A DNA stretch of 64,000 nt from Mytilus californianus (taxonomy: Eukaryota; Mollusca; Bivalvia; Mytilida; Mytilidae), in contig NW_026262669.1 of assembly GCF_021869535.1 (NCBI RefSeq), positions 992,001-1,056,000 of the forward strand, given 5' to 3'. Each line of letters opens with the position of its first letter. Within the stretch, counting starts at the first letter, position 1. The notes beneath the pieces are model-generated. The model was not told the DNA's origin. It saw only the letters and a program-made list of their open reading frames with translations, and did not search any database. The position numbers and the translations under genes are program-made. Shown in pieces: positions 49,241-61,559 of the stretch.

Positions 49241-51584
49241 CGTCATTAAGACTTAAAAGTCACGGATACAAAATTTCTGACAGACAGGGATAGGTTAAAT
49301 TATTTGTAAAACAATTTTACCGTGTGCAATATAAGGTTGTGACAAAGAGACACAACTATCAAACCCATTTAATACATTAATTTTAGATAGAAATTGATTA
49401 AAAAAAAAATATTTTGAAATATTTGCCACTGAACATTTTGGTATTCCCCGCTTATTTAGTGAATGAGCTAAATTTATATAATTATTAACACTCCCTCGCC
49501 TCTCATCTCATCGAACAAAATCGGAACCAGCACTAAATACCTGCAATTTCACACAGGACGGTTTTATTCGCATTTAAAACTAACCAAATGTATCTTTAAC
49601 TGTATTAACAGTTGACAATTTTCATTTCAATATTATCTAAATAAAAACTTTTTAATTTTTTTAAATTAGTTAGGTGTGAAATCATTCATGCATACAAGGT
49701 TGTCTTCAATACCCGTAGTTTTACGAATCACATTACTTCATAATAACGGTCAATATACACGATATACTGTAAACACAGCGGGGAACTCCGAATATACACC
49801 CTTGTCAAACTTATTCCCATATTAAACTGCTTAATTTTTTCCCCGAGGGTTTATTTCACACACTTATTTTGAGCTTTTATTTTTGGCTACATTTTTTTTC
49901 TTGCAAAATTATAAATATTGCCGTATTAACCATTTTGATTTCTATACATATAAAAAAAAATCAAAGCTATGATGAACATTTAACGCATCTTTTGCAGCTA
50001 TGGAAAAACAAAAATAATCTTAAATCTATCTAAATTTAATTTATTTTACTGTATTTTATTTTTGAATAGTTCAATATTGACTCGACTTTGTACTGTATAT
50101 TGTAACGAGTGGTCTATTTGAAGTTCAAATGTCCTTGATAAATAGCACTTCGGCATTCATTCATGATTGATTGAGGTAAAAATATTATCACTCGAGATCA
50201 TTCATATTTTCACCGGATTTTTCTCAACCAATTTACCAAAAGTATTTATAAACAGATGGGCGTACTGTACAAGACCGCCAGTGAAAGTTGAAATGTTCAA
50301 AACAAGAAAACTCGCATTGTTTCAGACAAGGAAATCAAATCTTCTTTTATTTATTCACATAACGGTTTAGAACTTGTTGTATTCTTTAGACTCCGGTATT
50401 GTTAAATTCTACAGACTGACATCGGATTCTCCTTTGTGGTTTCAGTTGATCAGATGTGTACTAACCATGCTAACATTTATCTAAAATATTTTCCAATTTC
50501 CATTTTTTAAATTCAATTTATTTAATCATATAAATGCTTGTCCAATATTGATATATAATTCAAATAGTAAAGAAACCAAATGGGTCCATTATTCTAATTA
50601 TATTCATCTTCAATCAGTGATGAAAACAGTACATATGTATTACCAGCAGAACTTATTTGGGCGCCACTTAGAAAAAAAAAATCATTGATTAATTAAATCA
50701 CACAAATTGTTTTGACTCACTTTAATAGAAGGATGGACTGAAAATAAGTATTCTGGCCCTGGTCTGAGTGAAAATATATAATCTGGCTGCCTATATGTTG
50801 GAAATTAATATTCTGACCATATCAAATTTGCCAATTCAGTTGCTAACTTCTATGTCATTGGATTTTAGGTGAAAAATTGTCTAATTTGTAAACAAGTACC
50901 ACATCATTTTATTAATCAAATAATGATCTTATTAAAAAAAATGCAGTTCTATTTAACATTGTTGTGTCGATATTTTGAGCAATTATGATTTCAGCCGTGT
51001 ATCACCATCAATGATCACTTGTTCTCCAATGGATGAATCTGTCGTAAAGTTTTCACGTGTTTAGACGTATAGATATATGTTGACCTCTAGATTGTTATTT
51101 AGTTGTTGTTGGGTTGATGTCATATAGTAGCAGTTTACTCAATTTCACCAATTTATTATCATATGTTTTAGTCTATTTGTCATGTTTGTATTGCATAGGC
51201 TTTTCACACCATGCTATATATATATGTCAATGTATGTATAATGTATATGTAAATTATAACAAACAGCTCACCAATAGTGCATAATACATGTATGCCTTTG
51301 TAATGCTTATTGTGTATATTGAAAATGTTGCTAAACATCTTGGGATATATATTTAGAAGGCATTTATTCAAAAGCAGATATAATGGATTTGTAGAAAAAC
51401 ATGAATAAGGGCAGAAGCCTGTTAATATTGGATCACCTATAAGCATGATAAGCCTTTGGTAAACCATGATACATTTGTCATCACTCATGTTTCAATGGGT
51501 CTGTAAACATGATAAAAATGGGAGACATCAGAAATGATCATCCAGGAACTATTTTTTCAAATTCTAAACATGCTTAACTGTAAT
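49241..51584. other. CACTA element interior, no gene seen
   Basis: AT-rich; frames of 67-94 codons have no recognised content. A TATTTGCCACTGAACATT fragment near 49421 resembles a common mussel repeat edge. Confidence 0.5.
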
Positions 51585-52010
51585 TTTGAGGCCCTATATA
51601 ACTTGCTGTTCGGTGTGAGCCAAGGCTCTGTGTTGAAGACTGTACTTTGACCTATAATGGTTTACTTTTTCAAAATTTTTGACTTGGATGCAAAGTTGTC
51701 TCATTGGCAATCATACCACATCTTCTTATATCTATTAACTGACCCAATTTTATCGCCAACAGATTGTTTGTTGCTTTTTTGTATATAAATCAAACTTGGG
51801 TTTCTCATCTCAACTTGTTTACATTGTGTAACATCATTTAATATGGCTAGGCCTGTTATAGGTTTTTCATTATCATGATTATGTGGTACTGATTTTGCTC
51901 ATTGTTGAAGGATGTGCAGTTAATAACAATTACATCACTTGGTCTACGGTTGATGGTTGTCTCATTGAAAATCATACCACATATCCTTAATTTTTGTTAT
52001 TGTACATTCA
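51585..52010 (+). repeat. Two tail copies of dispersed mussel-type repeats
   Basis: 51585-51740 holds TATATAACTTGCTGTTCGGT, GACTTGGATGCAAAGTTGTC and CATACCACATCTTCTTAT. 51840-52000 holds a second, diverged version with TTTTGCTCATTGTTGAAGGA, GGTTGTCTCATTGAAAATCA and CATACCACATATCC. Both read in plus orientation. Confidence 0.65.
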
Positions 52011-52289
52011 TGACATTGTACATGTTATACAAGACTACAATATTATCAAATGAATTATAACTATTGTTAATACTTGTCCGACTTTTGTTAACAAAAAGCA
52101 GCTATAATCAACATGGTAGACATGATCAATGGTGATGTAACAAGAGTGACTGTGCACACGCTGAAATGTCAAGTCTGCTTTGCCTACATGTAAAATTGAA
52201 TTTATGTTGAATGTAAAAAATGTAATACATGTATATATGAAGGTTTTACTACATGTACAAGTATCACATAAACTTTCCATTATCAATTA

Positions 52290-52990
52290 CCTTTGAAAAT
52301 GAAGTCATGGTCAAATTAACCATGCCAAACAGATGATGTACACCCTACATACTGACATTCCATACCCAAAATTTAGTGGTTTATAGTATCTGTGAAATAG
52401 ACTTAACATCCAAACCATGAAAACTAAACATTGCCCAATGAAACATGAAAATGAGGTCATGGTCAGATTTAAAACCTCCCAATCAAACTTGTACAACTTA
52501 CGAAGATATCCAATATGCCAAAAATAGTGATCATATACATGTCATGCATGTACATGTACATGTAGTTTATAGCATCTGAGAAACATTGGGAAATAGACCA
52601 AACCACAAAAACTAAATTGTTCAATGAACCATGACATTTTCATTGAGGTCAAAGTCTGATGCAGGTCTTGCAGTCAGATATATTCACCTTACAATCATTT
52701 CATACACCAAATATAGTTGACCTATTATTCCTCTGAGAAACAAACTTGACAAAGTAACTGAAATAACCTTAATCACTGATCCATGAAATGAAGTCAAGGT
52801 CAGGTTAACCCTGCCTGACAGACAATGAGACATGTAGACCTTTCAAGATACCTATATATATATACCATATAAATTTATCCAATTACTCATTATACATGTA
52901 CATGTTATACATGTAAGAGAGTATTTCACTGTATGACTGTTCAAACAGTCAGTGAACCATGAAAACAAGGTAAAGTGCAACGGACAAGTT
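52290..52990. repeat. Tandem repeat, four or five units of ~150-195 bp
   Basis: The phrase GAAAATGARGTCATGGTCA or a close variant starts at about 52296, 52448, 52643 (diverged), 52786 and possibly 52950. Shared inner words are CCATACCCAAAATTTAGTGG / CATACACCAAATATAGTTGA and TATAGTATCTGTGAAATAGA. Units are diverged. Recalled as a bivalve repeat type; not searched. Confidence 0.7.
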
Positions 52991-53082
52991 ACTAACAGAA
53001 ACTTCATAACATAAAGAAGTATCCAGGTCTTTAAGCTTCAAAAATGTACCTAGTGAAGCTTTATACAAATAGGTTACGCTGT

Positions 53083-53761
53083 CAGTCAGGGATACTACTT
53101 GTACAAGTAATCTTTATTTACTTGAAGAGGTAAAAAATATATACTTCTATACATGATATAAGTTAACTATAATGTTTGAATAATCTCCCCTTAATTTTCT
53201 CAAAAATTCACTTGTATAAGTAATTTTTTTTTACAACCCCACAAAAATTCTCAAGTTTGAGATGTAAAAACATGCCTTTAATGATTTTTCCCAGGATAGC
53301 TCATAATTTTTTATTAGAGCTCAATGTTTCATCTCATTAATTCAACAAAGAAACTGATTGCACAAAAATCTTAAGTATTTGCTCAAGTCCTTCAAAAATT
53401 GCTCCTTGGGGGCTTGTAAATGAGCAGTGTTCTGAAGATAACAGACAAATGAGATTTTCATTGTTCATGAAATTACACTTAAATGATTAGTTAAGACATC
53501 TGCAAAAGACAGACAATTTAAAATTCTATTAGAGCAAAGAAGTCCTAAGAATTCAAGAAAAGAAGATAGGATGACTTTTTCACTTATATAAGTAAAAAAA
53601 TCTGAATGTCTAAGGGACATAACTAAGGCAATTTTTTTTTTACCTATACAAGTAAATAAAATACACTTGTATAAGTATCCTACAAATTTACTTATATAAG
53701 TATATTAATATTACTTCTTCAAGTAAATAAAAATTACTTGTACAAGTAGTACCCCTGACTG
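53083..53761. mobile_element. 679-bp TIR element with 23-bp-spaced palindromes
   Basis: The ends read CAGTCAGGG(A/G)TACTACTTG and match over 51 bp with three mismatches (53083-53133 against 53711-53761 inverted). GCTGT on both sides (53078-53082, 53762-53766) is a 5-bp target duplication. Inside, ACTTRTRYAAGTA-like palindromes occur at 53097, 53120, 53210, 53582, 53642, 53665, 53690, 53713 and 53736, so the near-end ones are 23-25 bp apart. No coding capacity: a MITE-like element nested in the CACTA element. The superfamily is not assigned. Confidence 0.87.
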
Positions 53762-54069
53762 GCTGTAGCCGCTGCCAGATTGTAATACCTATTTCTTGCA
53801 TACATCAACTTTTGTTGTAGGCGGGACTATAAAATTATACTTTGAATTACATGGTTTATTTGTTTAATATGCTTGGGCACTAATTTAGATTTTTATTTAA
53901 TTCTAATTCAGACTTTAAGTACAGCAAGCAGTCATTTGACACTTAACAACTGTGACCGACTACGAGAGACCCTCATGGGTGGTTAAGGTCTTTTTACACA
54001 CCCTGGTGGTAGTTAACAATTGCAATGCCAACATAAACTTTGGATGCGATTTATACATGCACTGTGTTG

Positions 54070-54370
54070 TAAATTTCACTGAAACTAGAAATTCACATTA
54101 TATCCAAATTGTTATTATATTAAAATGACTGATTATCCACTAAAGTATTCATGAATTCAGATATTATGCACTATTATTATTAATATTCACTGAAACTAGG
54201 AATTTTCATTATTCCAAATGGCTATTTCAAATGAATAATTATCCAAAGTATTCATGGAATTCAGATACAATGTATGATTGCACTATTAATATGCACTGAA
54301 ACTATGATATCTTGTTATTCCAAATTCATTATTGATATACCAAATGAATAATTATTATGATTATCCAAGT
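54070..54370. repeat. Three diverged tandem units of ~110 bp
   Basis: CACTGAAACTA recurs at about 54077, 54187 and 54293. Each is followed by ATTCCAAAT-like text and, in the first two, by AAGTATTCATG and AATTCAGATA. No coding. Confidence 0.7.
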
Positions 54371-55309
54371 TATTTAGTCATCAAGTACTGTGGTCCTCCT
54401 TTAATACAATTTGTAAGTTTCCTATTTGTACAATGCACAATTTTTTTTCTTGTCCAATTTAATCCTAACATCACAAGTCATCATCATCATGGAATAATGC
54501 TGCAAGTGCTATTCATTATTTCCAAAAACAATAAATAACTAGCACAAAATAATGAATTAATCCACTGTTTCACAATTTGCAGCTATAAGAGTGACTCAGT
54601 GACATCTATATTTCCTATGCATCAAAGTGCACATGTAGCAGGCTTCATATTCTAAGTGGGAATCATGCTCAAGCCAATACGAATCTACAAAAAAAAATAT
54701 ACATTGAGACTAAAGTACAGTAAAATTTTAGCTAACATAATACTATATACATTGTACGGTACTTAGAAGAAAGTCAATTACAATAACTGTATCTACCTAG
54801 ATGAAAACTAGCAATCCTCATTTGATTGACGAAAAAATTTCTAGGACGTATACAATTATATTTTTAAGTCCCAATTTTAAACAAGAAGAATAAATCTTTT
54901 TAGTGGGTCTAAATTCTATGTATGGTCTTTTTTCTACATTAATGATTTTTTATGTGTGACTGTGTACTTTCATTGAAGGGTTACTGTCTTATTGAGGCTC
55001 ACACCATACTTTATTTCATCAATTCTTTAAAGTCAGACATCATGGACATAGTTATTCCTCTCTAAAACACAACAGGTTATTGCTTTTGTTCATGTTAATA
55101 TGAAATAAATTGATACTACAGAGAAAAGTTTAAAGAATGAAAAAAATAATTAAATAAATAAATGCACTGTTACTATATAGATGCTATTGACTTTCCCTTT
55201 GTCAAGTGCATATAATGAATAAACCTTTGTGATGTAAATGTAGAATCTTTGTCCTAAGGTTAATCGGGATGATATATATACTGTTCCAAGGCTTAACCCT
55301 CCCTGTTAA
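54371..55309. other. No gene seen
   Basis: AT-rich spacer between the two CAGTCAGGGG elements. TTATTGAGGCTCACACCATA near 54990 resembles the tail of the mussel repeat. No frames of note. Confidence 0.5.
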
Positions 55310-56908
55310 CAGTCAGGGGACTTACTTAAATGAGCGCTTTTCTAAATCACTGATTCAAGTAACATTATGACCATAAAGGTTGGAAGTAAGAGTTGTTTTT
55401 CTTTAATAATCACCTATTTAAGTACATGTAGTACAAATTAATCACTAGCCTAAGTGATTTAATTTTATTGTAGCTTTAAATATAGAATACTATTGATCCA
55501 GGGGCTAATTATGTTGCTAAATTTATCAAAACCAACATCTGTGTTGATAGGATGACCCGGTCATGTCAGGTGATGACCTTGTACTAAATCTAGGATAATG
55601 ACATAAAAATCACTTGTTTAAGTATCATACCTCAATTTCCTTCCAAAAAATCATTTCTTTTATTGGAACCCAATGAAAGTTTTCCACAGTGCCATCTCTA
55701 TCTTGACCAGGTATTTAAACTTTTGCAAGTTCACCTGTCCTATTGAATAGATACAATAGCTATTGTTCTCTGTGTAGTTTATTCTCTGGGACCTTTAAAT
55801 TTCTTCTAAGAGAAATCTATCATTCATTGATTAAATTACCTGAGTAAAAAAAATTTCTTATATATAGACAAAAATACTGTTTTTATACTCATTAACTGCG
55901 TGTGATGATGTAGTTATTCAATATTAATAATATATTTTCATTCAGTTTAATATAAACATTGATTCAATCATAAAAAGTAGATTTCTGACAAAACTTTCAA
56001 CATTGTTCCTTTTAAAAAAAAATTTGTTTGACATGAATAAGAACTTGAAAATAATGATGTTTCAAATTAAGATCTTCTTAAATGTATTCTATAACTAAAC
56101 AAAAAAAATCAAATTTCAATAGGAACATTGATAAAACTTTTGTTAGAAATCAACTTTTTATGATTGAATCAATGTTTATATTAAACTGAATGAAAATATA
56201 TTATTAATATTGAATAAATACACCAGCACACGGAATTAATGAGTATAAAAAAAGTATTTTTGTCTATATATAAGAATTTTTTTTTACACAGGTAATTTAA
56301 TCAATAAATGATAGATTTCTCTTAGAAGAAATTTAAAGGTCCCAGTGAATAAACTACACAGAGAAAAATAGCTATTGTATTCATTCAATAGGACAGGTGA
56401 ACTTGCAAAAGTTTAAATACCTGGTCAAGATAGAGATGGCACTGTGGAAAACTTTCATTGGGTTCGCAATAATAAGTATCATTATTTTAATAACCCCCAC
56501 TAATTTCAACACCCCGAACAGTGAAATTTTTATCGTGAACAGTTGAATTTTTTTACATAATCTATAAGATGAAACCTTGAATTTTACAGGGCAAATACTC
56601 CCACAGTGGCACTGCTGAGAAAAATCTGTTAAGAAAGTATCAGTTCATTATGTAAAGCCATTTTTATAGCATTTTTTCAACCAAAATAGAATTTGCAGCT
56701 AAATGATTGCATCAAAGGCATAAACCTTGCTGCTTAAAAGAAGCAAAAAGTTCATTTTTTTTCAATTTTACTAATGAAAAGATATTATGTAAACCTATGT
56801 ATTTAAAATTTTGGTAAAACTACAAAATCACAATTTGTGACAAAACTTCCAATTTGCTACTTAAATAAGTGACTTAAAAATCACTTATTTCAAAAAGTCC
56901 CCTGACTG
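55310..56908. mobile_element. 1.6-kb TIR element, relative of 53083-53761
   Basis: Both ends read CAGTCAGGGGACTT and remain partly complementary for about 50 bp. GTTAA flanks it on both sides (55305-55309, 56909-56913), again a 5-bp target duplication. Palindrome-like ACTTNNNNAAGT words occur near both ends (55324, 55349, 55412, 55444, 55612; 56859, 56883). Its interior is dominated by a large foldback (55666-56465). Same ends, same duplication length and same internal word as 53083-53761 make these two one family. Confidence 0.85.
55666..56465. repeat. Large foldback: 345-bp arms, 110-bp loop
   Basis: 55666-56010 pairs with 56121-56465. Outer edges are GAACCCAATGAAAGTTTTCC and its inverse, inner edges CATTGTTCCT and AGGAACATTG. 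The arms are nearly perfect in the outer 250 bp and more diverged near the loop. A transcript would form a long double-stranded RNA hairpin. No coding frame. Confidence 0.9.
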
Positions 56909-56913
56909 GTTAA

Positions 56914-59879
56914 TGTTTTAAATCCTTGAGTTTAATTTTACATCTTTTGTGTTACCCTGTATACTTTTTCCTTATTACAGCTTGTATTAAATAATGCTTT
57001 GCAGCTCAGACAACACTTTCTTTATTTTATTTTAGTTATTTACCCAATTTTATTTTGATAAATCAATACTCAGATAACTTTTAAAATATGCATTTTTTGT
57101 ATCCAAAATAATATTATATCCTGCTGATTCATATTTTTCTTAAATTACAATTTATTTTGAAATATTTATCAAAATGTTGAAGAGGACAATTATAATTTGT
57201 GAACATCATTATAAAATCATCTTCAATATATACCCATGACAGTTTAAAATTCCTCCCCAAGGCAATAAACTATTGTGTGTCTTAATCTGTATATTAGCTA
57301 TAACATGTATATAAGAATTCCTGATTATTACCTATCCAGTGTTAACATCCTGATTATTACCTATTTTAATGTCACATTTGCATGGTCATGAATTCATGTT
57401 CAGTAAATACATAAATTTTAATTATTTATTTTGAATTTGAATAAAAGGTATTTTTAAACTAAATTATTGGACATACAATGCAGTTAACACAGTCAATTTT
57501 ATGACAACTTACTTGATACTACAATATCTATAAAAATATTTTGAGCTTCATAAAATACTTTAAAAAAGTTTATACCGTGTTTAGATAAAAAAAAAATATG
57601 CTTACAGATAGATATTTTTGTTATGTTTTCCCCACATATTGAATGTTAAACATAAAATAATTATGTAGAAAAGGCAAAAAATCTGCAGTCAGATGTGAAT
57701 GCACATGATGAAAGGAGATGTGGGATATAATTATATATCAATGATGCATCAACCCAACAGTAAGGCAACAATAAAGTAACCAAAACACAATTTAACACAC
57801 AAATTTGACTCATGAATAGAAAGTCCTTTAATCATTTTAATGGTGGAATAAATAAAAAGACCCTTGAATGTTACTACTAGATAACATTTATGGCATAAAT
57901 GAATTTTGACTAACCAGAGGGCACAATTTATATAAAAATTTCACATGAAAATATATAGTTTAGGTTCAAAGTATTTACAAATTTATAGTGATTTAATATT
58001 CTATGTTAAATCTAAAAAGAATATAATTATGATGCTCACTTTGCTCTTTTAATATGTTTTTTATTTCTTTTTATCTTAAAATCATGTACATGTAGCAATT
58101 AACATGATGACATATTTATAGATATTTTATTCATTGTAATTATTCATTTTGAGAAAAGATGCAACAACCTCCACAACCCTTGTTCAATATGAATCTTTAA
58201 GTACATGATGAAAGAATTACTAATTGAATTAGCACATTTTGTTTAATCAACTGTGTTTAAATGGCAACTGTTTTGCTTCTGTGCATCGTTTCAGGAACAT
58301 TAATTTAATAATATTGTTTTATTTTGATGATTAATGTTATTTTGAACCATCTAATCAATGCTAATACATATTCACTTTCAATGCCTTATATTATCAAATA
58401 TATTCATGTTTTGTTGTCCATGATTTGGGAATTATTTAAAAATTGAATGAAAATGCATACTTGCTAAATAAGTCACTAAAATTAATACTTTTCATAAAAT
58501 TTTATGGTCAGATCATATGTTTTCATACACCGTCATATTAATTTGTACTATGCATGTTTTTTCAATGGAAATTGTGACGTCACAATGCATTCTTAATAGA
58601 ACGAAAACTATCAGCTGATAAAGCAAAACCAGGGAAATACTTGTAATCCAGCATTAGTAACACAATTATATGGATATGTACATGTAAAGATTGGTTGGTT
58701 GTTGGTTATAAGAAGTCCAGTGACAAGTATTTCATGCAAATTTAAGACCAGAGTTAACAATACATTAACATACAATATGTACATGATGTATAGGTCCTGT
58801 AAAAGGTCATCCCGCACAACAAAAGTTAACCAATGCCCCAAATGTTAGAGTTTAACAGTAAGACGATGAAGATCAAGAGTAACCTTTTTTTATTCCCTTG
58901 ACCTTGTCACCCTTGGGGTGATGTATGCAAAGTAAATAAGGGATTAAATGACATACACATGATAAAAGGGGGAGGGGGAATGGTGTCAAACATGAATTTC
59001 AATGATGCACAACTTTTCCAAGCCCAAATCCTAACTTTGCCTTGGAACATGCAACTATGCACGAGTGTGGTGATATAGATCGTCGATTCATAGCCTGTCT
59101 GTAGGAAGAACAAATGTGCACATTTTCCCTTCAAAATCTTGGATCCATGATTATTCGATAGACATGCTTTAAAATACTATTCATTTCTACTCACCGATTG
59201 TAATTTCCAGCTCTGCTTATATTGTACATGTGGTCTAACATCTGTAGTTTCCTGTGTAAAATATAGTTTGCCGACCTCCAGGTCCAGTTTGCCGACAAGA
59301 AAATAAAGAGGGTAAATCGTCCACGGTAAAGAATTGTTTTCCGTTTTTAAAGAAACTTGACAGATTTAATTAATTATTTTTTTTATCATCTGAAAATATT
59401 CCTCATGGAGAGTAATTCAAATTAAAAATGTTTTATTATGCTGTACAATATTGATAACTTAGTCATATTCTTTAAATTTACTTCAGGTACACCGACGGTA
59501 CATTTTCTATTCCTCAGAATTTATCAAAAATTTTTCAAATATAAATTTGAATGAATTCATTAGCATCTTCTGCAATAATATTAAAACTCCATTTTTAAAC
59601 GAAGGCTTCTGGTGTGTAAAACCAGTTATGAACGAATCTGAATAGATAAAATAAAAAGTAAAGATACCTAAAGGAAAGTAAAACGCACATGTCAAAAATG
59701 AACGGACAATGCTATGGCAATAAACGGAAAACGACAAAAGACAAACAACGATCGCAAAATAAATAAATAAAAAACAAAACAAGTCAACAACCACACAATA
59801 GATGATAATAGTATAAATTATGGGCTATTTCACAACTATATCAAATCTTGAGAGCCGGCGAAACGTAAATTTTTTTTAT
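56914..59879. other. CACTA element interior, no gene seen
   Basis: AT-rich with frames of 75-95 codons lacking recognised domains. 58709-58743 (AAGTCCAGTGACAAGTATTT) resembles the repeat at 7160-7200. The 95-codon minus frame at 59507-59794 is open but hydrophobic and low in complexity; it might be a repeat-borne exon and I do not call it. Confidence 0.45.
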
Positions 59880-60349
59880 ACACTGAGTTGCTACAGTGAC
59901 GCTAAAATATTTGTCGACTGCAACAACCTATGAAATGTTTGTTTTAAACATTTAACGACTGTAGCAACCTTTTAAAATTTGTAATAAACATTTTATGACT
60001 GTAACAACCTTTAAAAAGTTTTAACAAACATTTTACAACTGTCCCAACTCTAAAAATGTTGTAACAAACATTTTTTGACTGCATCAACGTCTAAAAAGTT
60101 GACACAAACAAATTTCAACTGTCCCAACTATTAAAAGGTTGGGACAAACATTATACAACTGCCACAACTTTTGGAAAGACTGTAATAAATAGTATTTGAC
60201 TGTGACAACCCCGTATACCACCGCAACAGTCCTTAAATGACTGTTGATAACATATTTTGATTTTCACAACCCATAAAAGTGTTGGGACAGACATTAATCA
60301 ACTGTATCAGTTTCTTTGACAGTCATCTTCAGTCTTCCACAGACTAAGA
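59880..60349. repeat. Right subterminal array of the CACTA-type element
   Basis: ACTGTAACAACC, ACTGTCCCAACT, ACTGCATCAACG, GTTGTAACAAAC and related words recur about every 55-60 bp, together with AACATTTTACAACTGTCCC-like links. The same ACTGTnnCAAC motif as in the left array, chiefly in the opposite orientation, as expected for a symmetric element. Confidence 0.8.
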
Positions 60350-60403
60350 CAGTCGTAGAACGACTGTTACTGGTATGGACAGTTGTTTTTTCGTCCAGTA
60401 GTG
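60350..60403 (-). repeat. Right TIR of the CACTA-type element
   Basis: On the minus strand begins CACTACTGGACGAAAAAACA, then ACTGTCCATACCAGTAACAG. GAA follows at 60404-60406, matching the GAA before the left end. Confidence 0.88.
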
Positions 60404-60510
60404 GAATGTGTCCATAACAGGATATTTTTCATCTGTTTTTATATATAAAAAAAATATGAATATGTTTAATAAATTGTAAATTAGTGTTAAAATGCGTTTT
60501 TTTAATTAAA

Positions 60511-61190
60511 GGGACCTACAAACTATAGACAGATTAAAAAAAAAAATACTATAAAACTGTATAAATATATATGGGTCCGCTAAAGTAACGTAGTTCTATA
60601 ATGCCTTCTTTTACTTTAGGGGACCCACAACCTATAGATAGATTGAAAAAGAACCAATTACTATAAAACTGTATGATATATATTATATGGATCCCCTAAC
60701 GTAAAGTAGTGCTATAATGCCGTCTTTTTTTCTTTAGAGGACCCACAAACTATAGACAGATTTGCAAAAAAAAAACCAAATACTATAACAATTCATAAAA
60801 TATATAGGGGTCCCCTAGAGTAAAGTAGTTCTATAATGCCTTCTTTTACTTTAGGGACCCACAACATATAGACAGTTTTTAAAAAGGACCAATTACTATA
60901 AAGCTGTATGATATATATATGGGTCCCCCTAAGTAAAGTAGTGCTATAATACCTTCTTTTATATTAGGGGACCGACAACCTATTGACAGATTTAAAATAA
61001 ACATACTATAAAACTGTATGATATATACACGGGTCTCCTTAAATAAAGTAGCGCTTTAACGCCTTCATTTACTTAAGGGGACCCACAATCTATATACCGA
61101 TTTAAAAAGAAATTACTATTAACTGTAGGATATATATACGGGTACCCTAAAGTAAAGTAGTGCTATAATGCCTTCTTGTACTTTAGTCCC
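60511..61190. repeat. Tandem array of ~110-118 bp units, each with a hairpin
   Basis: Six units start with GGGACC or a variant at 60511, 60620, 60738, 60854, 60968 and 61078. Each has TATAGACAGATT, ACTATAAAACTGTATGATAT and then a stem GGGTCCCCTAAAGTAAAG facing CTTTTACTTTAGGGGACCC across a loop of about 19 bases (TAGTGCTATAATGCCTTCT). Related half-stems occur at 48706-48743 and 61252-61270, so the CACTA element may have landed in the edge of this array. Confidence 0.85.
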
Positions 61191-61274
61191 CTAACACATA
61201 TATAAACAGCAATTATACTACCCAAAAAACTATTTTTTTTAACAATATGTTAAGTCCCCTAAAGTAAAAGAAGG

Positions 61275-61490
61275 CAATACACATTAATCTTTAAATCGGT
61301 CAAATACAGCTGCAAATCGTGCCAAATGCTTTAAAATCTACCAATAACAGTACTGAATAGTAATTTAGTTTAAAATCTTTAATCTGGCAATTGTAACCAC
61401 AAACCAGTTGGAATGTTAAGGACAGTTACTGTGACTCAACATTTGACAACGGTAATGTTTCAATAAAATGCTAGTGTTTAAAGTAGAGCA
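61275..61490. repeat. Detached piece of unit 3
   Basis: AAATCGGTCAAATACAGCTG, AAAATCTACCAATAACAG and ACAACGGTAATGTTTC match unit 0 (1760-2400) and units 1 and 2 (about 12690-12840, 36265-36420). It is separated from the rest of unit 3 by the CACTA element and the hairpin array. Confidence 0.7.
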
Positions 61491-61559
61491 CAAGGTCATG
61501 TTTTTCTCTGACTGTTTATGACGTCTTTACACTAAATCCATTGGATGTTGGATGTGTAC

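Larger units (their letters stand above)
48746..60403. mobile_element. 11.7-kb CACTA (EnSpm)-type DNA transposon, non-autonomous
   Basis: Both ends begin CACTACTGGAC and match over 54 bp with two mismatches (48746-48799 against 60350-60403 inverted). GAA lies immediately outside each end (48743-48745 and 60404-60406), a 3-bp target duplication. CACTA ends, 3-bp duplication and subterminal repeat arrays are the defining traits of the CACTA/EnSpm superfamily. I find no transposase; all frames are short and unrecognised. The interior holds at least two nested TIR elements and several dispersed repeats. It is inserted in unit 3, next to the hairpin satellite at 60511. Confidence 0.87.

Noticed and set aside
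59507..59794. 95-codon minus-strand hydrophobic open frame
   Set aside because: Low-complexity phenylalanine/isoleucine-rich translation of AT-rich DNA in a repeat-rich area; no start context or known domain.
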